Shown here: positions 5,976 to 7,503 of the stretch, in pieces
How the letters are laid out: the number at the start of each line of letters is the position of its first letter
How positions within the stretch are numbered: the first letter of the stretch is position 1
DNA from: Acidobacteriota bacterium
GTDB taxonomy: Bacteria > Acidobacteriota > Vicinamibacteria > Vicinamibacterales > 2-12-FULL-66-21
Direction: 5' to 3'
Length of the DNA: 7,503 nt
NCBI GenBank assembly: GCA_013694845.1
Contig: JACDBQ010000049.1
Location: 1 to 7,503, forward strand
Position numbers and translations under genes: made by a program
Notes under the pieces: generated by a model
Told to the model about the DNA's origin: nothing
Databases searched by the model: none
Seen by the model: only the letters and a program-made list of their open reading frames with translations

Positions 5976-7503
5976 ATGAGGAAGACTGTAATCGCGACGG
6001 CGGCCGTTCTGGCCGCCGTCGTTTTTTTTCTGCTTGCGACGCTGCCACCTGGCCCGACGCAGCAGGTCTTGACCGGGACCGATCCCGAACTGATCCGCCG
6101 GACAGTCCGCGGCGCGTACCACGTCCACACCGACCGGTCCGATGGTGCCGCCTCCAAGTCGATCGTTGCCGCTGCTGCCGCACGGGCCGGGTTGCGATTC
6201 CTGATCCTGACTGACCACGGGGATGCGACAGGAATCCCCGATCCGCCGGCATACATTGATGGGGTGCTCTGCATCGACGCCGTGGAGATCAGCACGAGCG
6301 GGGGGCACTACGTCGCCCTGGACATGCCGCCATCGCCTTATCCCCTGGGCGGCGCTCCCTCTGCTGTCGTGGAGGACGTGACCCGGCTGGGAGGATTCGG
6401 CATCGCCGCACATCCTGATCACCCCAAGGCGGAGCTCGCCTGGACTGACTGGGAGGCCCCGATAGCCGGGATCGAGTGGATCAACGCGGATGCCGAGTGG
6501 CGGAACGAAGGCGCCCTCCAGCTGCCGCGCATCCTGTTCAATTATCTGCTGCGCCCTGCGCCGGCGATCGCTTCCGTATTTGATCGACCCGACAAGACCC
6601 TGACACGGTGGGACGACCTCAACAGAGCGCGCCCGATCCTGGCGCTGGCCGCGGTCGACGCGCACGGCGGGCCCGGAGCGGAGGTGAACGACCGCTGGGG
6701 CGTCATCGGCCCCTCTTACGACGCGAGCTTTCGAACACTCACGAATCGAGTGATTCTCGAGCGCCCGCCCAGTGGCGACGCGGCTGATGACGCCCGGCTC
6801 CTTCTCAATGCTGTTCGGCGCGGTTCGGTTTACTCAGTCGTGGATGCCATCTCCCCGGACGTCGTCCTGGGCCTGGATCCGGGCGGCTTCACGATCCGGT
6901 CGCAATTGCCCGCAGGAGCCAAGGCGATGACAATCAGCGGCGACGACGATGCGCATCGAATTGAGGTGCACGCCGCCGGAGCGCCGGGGGAACCGCCGGT
7001 CCCGTGGGTTCTCTCGAACTGGGTTCGTCGCTCTGAAATCCCGCGACCGGTGGCGGGGGCGCCGGACGGGTCGCGGGCGCCCACGTTGTTGCAGGCAGGG
7101 GAGTGGCGGGTCGAGAAAGACGAGCATTCTCAGGGGCGGATCGTCGCCGAACCAGGGGCTGTCACGCTTCGGTATGAGTTGGCCCAGGCGCCTCGGCAGA
7201 GCCAGTTCGTGGCGGCGTCCACGGACCTGGCCGAGAAGAGCCCTTTCTCCGGCATCCTGTTCCGCGGACGTGCAGCCAACCCGATGCGCGTCTCTGTGCA
7301 GTTCCGTTTTCCGCCTGACGACCTCCGCTGGGTGACATCCGTTTATCTCGGACGTGACGAACGGGATCTGTCCGTCCCCGCTGACTCGATGCAGCCGGCT
7401 GAGCGAACAGGCGGCCGAATGCCGCCGTCCGAGTCCGCCCGCTCCCTGCTCTTCGTCGTGGATCTCGTGAATGCCCGGCCCTCGGACGCCGGCCACCTGG
7501 TCG
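5976..7503 (+). CDS. Exported PHP-domain metallohydrolase, CehA/McbA-like, 3'-partial
   Basis: The frame is open from ATG 5976 to the window end (509 complete codons, no stop). Residues 1-22 (MRK, then an Ala/Val/Phe/Leu-rich run, then PP) look like a signal peptide or membrane anchor. The PHP metal-binding motifs follow in order: YHVHTDRSDG (48-57), LTDHGD (78-83), VEIS with Glu104, AAHPDH (His146, His149), and VDAHGG (Asp228, His230). GIEWINADAEWR is typical of CehA/McbA-type hydrolases. PWVLSNW (343-349) closes this part as in relatives that end in a PW-SN motif. From Trp377 a beta-rich region ends with LLFVVD (491-496), resembling a C-terminal carbohydrate-binding-like beta-sandwich; probably only a short piece is missing. 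PHP enzymes cleave phosphoesters or other esters using several metal ions; the substrate here cannot be told. The start has no clear Shine-Dalgarno, and an intrinsic terminator covers codons 7-18. In-frame TTG 6069 is the only nearby alternative but would drop the signal peptide and lacks a proper ribosome binding site. Confidence 0.85.
   Translation, partial: MRKTVIATAAVLAAVVFFLLATLPPGPTQQVLTGTDPELIRRTVRGAYHVHTDRSDGAASKSIVAAAAARAGLRFLILTDHGDATGIPDPPAYIDGVLCIDAVEISTSGGHYVALDMPPSPYPLGGAPSAVVEDVTRLGGFGIAAHPDHPKAELAWTDWEAPIAGIEWINADAEWRNEGALQLPRILFNYLLRPAPAIASVFDRPDKTLTRWDDLNRARPILALAAVDAHGGPGAEVNDRWGVIGPSYDASFRTLTNRVILERPPSGDAADDARLLLNAVRRGSVYSVVDAISPDVVLGLDPGGFTIRSQLPAGAKAMTISGDDDAHRIEVHAAGAPGEPPVPWVLSNWVRRSEIPRPVAGAPDGSRAPTLLQAGEWRVEKDEHSQGRIVAEPGAVTLRYELAQAPRQSQFVAASTDLAEKSPFSGILFRGRAANPMRVSVQFRFPPDDLRWVTSVYLGRDERDLSVPADSMQPAERTGGRMPPSESARSLLFVVDLVNARPSDAGHLV
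5995..6029 (+). terminator. Intrinsic terminator inside the 5' end of the PHP gene
   Basis: CGACGGCGGCC (5995-6005) and GGCCGCCGTCG (6011-6021) form a perfect 11-bp stem with loop GTTCT, followed directly by eight T (6022-6029). A G-U pair (5994/6022) can extend the stem. This is a textbook rho-independent terminator on the + strand. Its position 58 bp after metK fits a metK terminator, yet it also encodes residues 7-18 of the following protein (hydrophobic core of the signal peptide, with the T-run giving Phe-Phe). Confidence 0.88.

Noticed and set aside
6069..6071. TTG 6069 as the true start of the PHP hydrolase, leaving the terminator intergenic
   Set aside because: It would remove a well-formed signal peptide and has only a poorly spaced AGCAGG before it; not fully excluded.
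5943..6665. Minus-strand open frame opposite the PHP hydrolase
   Set aside because: The + strand holds all PHP metal-binding motifs in order without any stop; the antisense frame also crosses the terminator hairpin.

Overview
The window is high-GC bacterial DNA (about two thirds G+C by eye), densely packed with genes all on the + strand. Protein types and style fit a Vicinamibacteria-like member of Acidobacteriota: a DUF4175-like membrane protein next to a BatA-cluster type membrane protein, a XerD-like recombinase, MetK, and an exported CehA/McbA-type PHP hydrolase. This taxonomic guess is inference only; there is no rRNA or other marker that settles it.

Layout. Positions 2-1996 hold the 3' part of a large DUF4175-like membrane protein that begins before the window. 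Its last codons run into a five-unit, about 24-bp tandem repeat (1952-2069), each unit of which carries a Shine-Dalgarno-like GGAG/GAAG and a GTG or ATG. The last unit supplies the start of the second gene (2064-3788), a membrane-anchored protein with a degenerate glutamine-amidotransferase-like fold. Its stop overlaps the start of a xerD-like tyrosine recombinase gene (3785-4663) as ATGA. These three genes look like one translationally coupled operon. A 121-bp gap (4664-4784) then carries a candidate promoter, two GC-rich hairpins and a strong ribosome binding site for metK (4785-5936). After 39 bp comes an exported PHP-domain hydrolase (5976 to beyond the window end) with a C-terminal beta-sandwich-like region.

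Two features stand out. (1) The junction of the first two genes is a relay of overlapping stop/start codons built from duplicated initiation cassettes: the first gene's stop overlaps a GTG (GTGA), a 24-codon mini-ORF follows, and its stop overlaps the second gene's ATG (ATGA). (2) A textbook intrinsic terminator (perfect 11-bp stem, 5-nt loop, 8 T) lies downstream of metK but inside the next gene, where it encodes the hydrophobic core of the signal peptide. Any transcript carrying that gene's start codon must pass it, which suggests attenuation or translation-dependent readthrough.

Functionally, the first operon combines cell-envelope proteins of the kind found with MoxR/DUF58/BatA genes and a chromosome-dimer-resolution type recombinase. 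MetK makes S-adenosylmethionine, and the last gene is a probable extracytoplasmic metal-dependent hydrolase with unknown substrate. No mobile element, CRISPR array, tRNA or rRNA was seen, and there is no gene-free stretch longer than about 120 bp.
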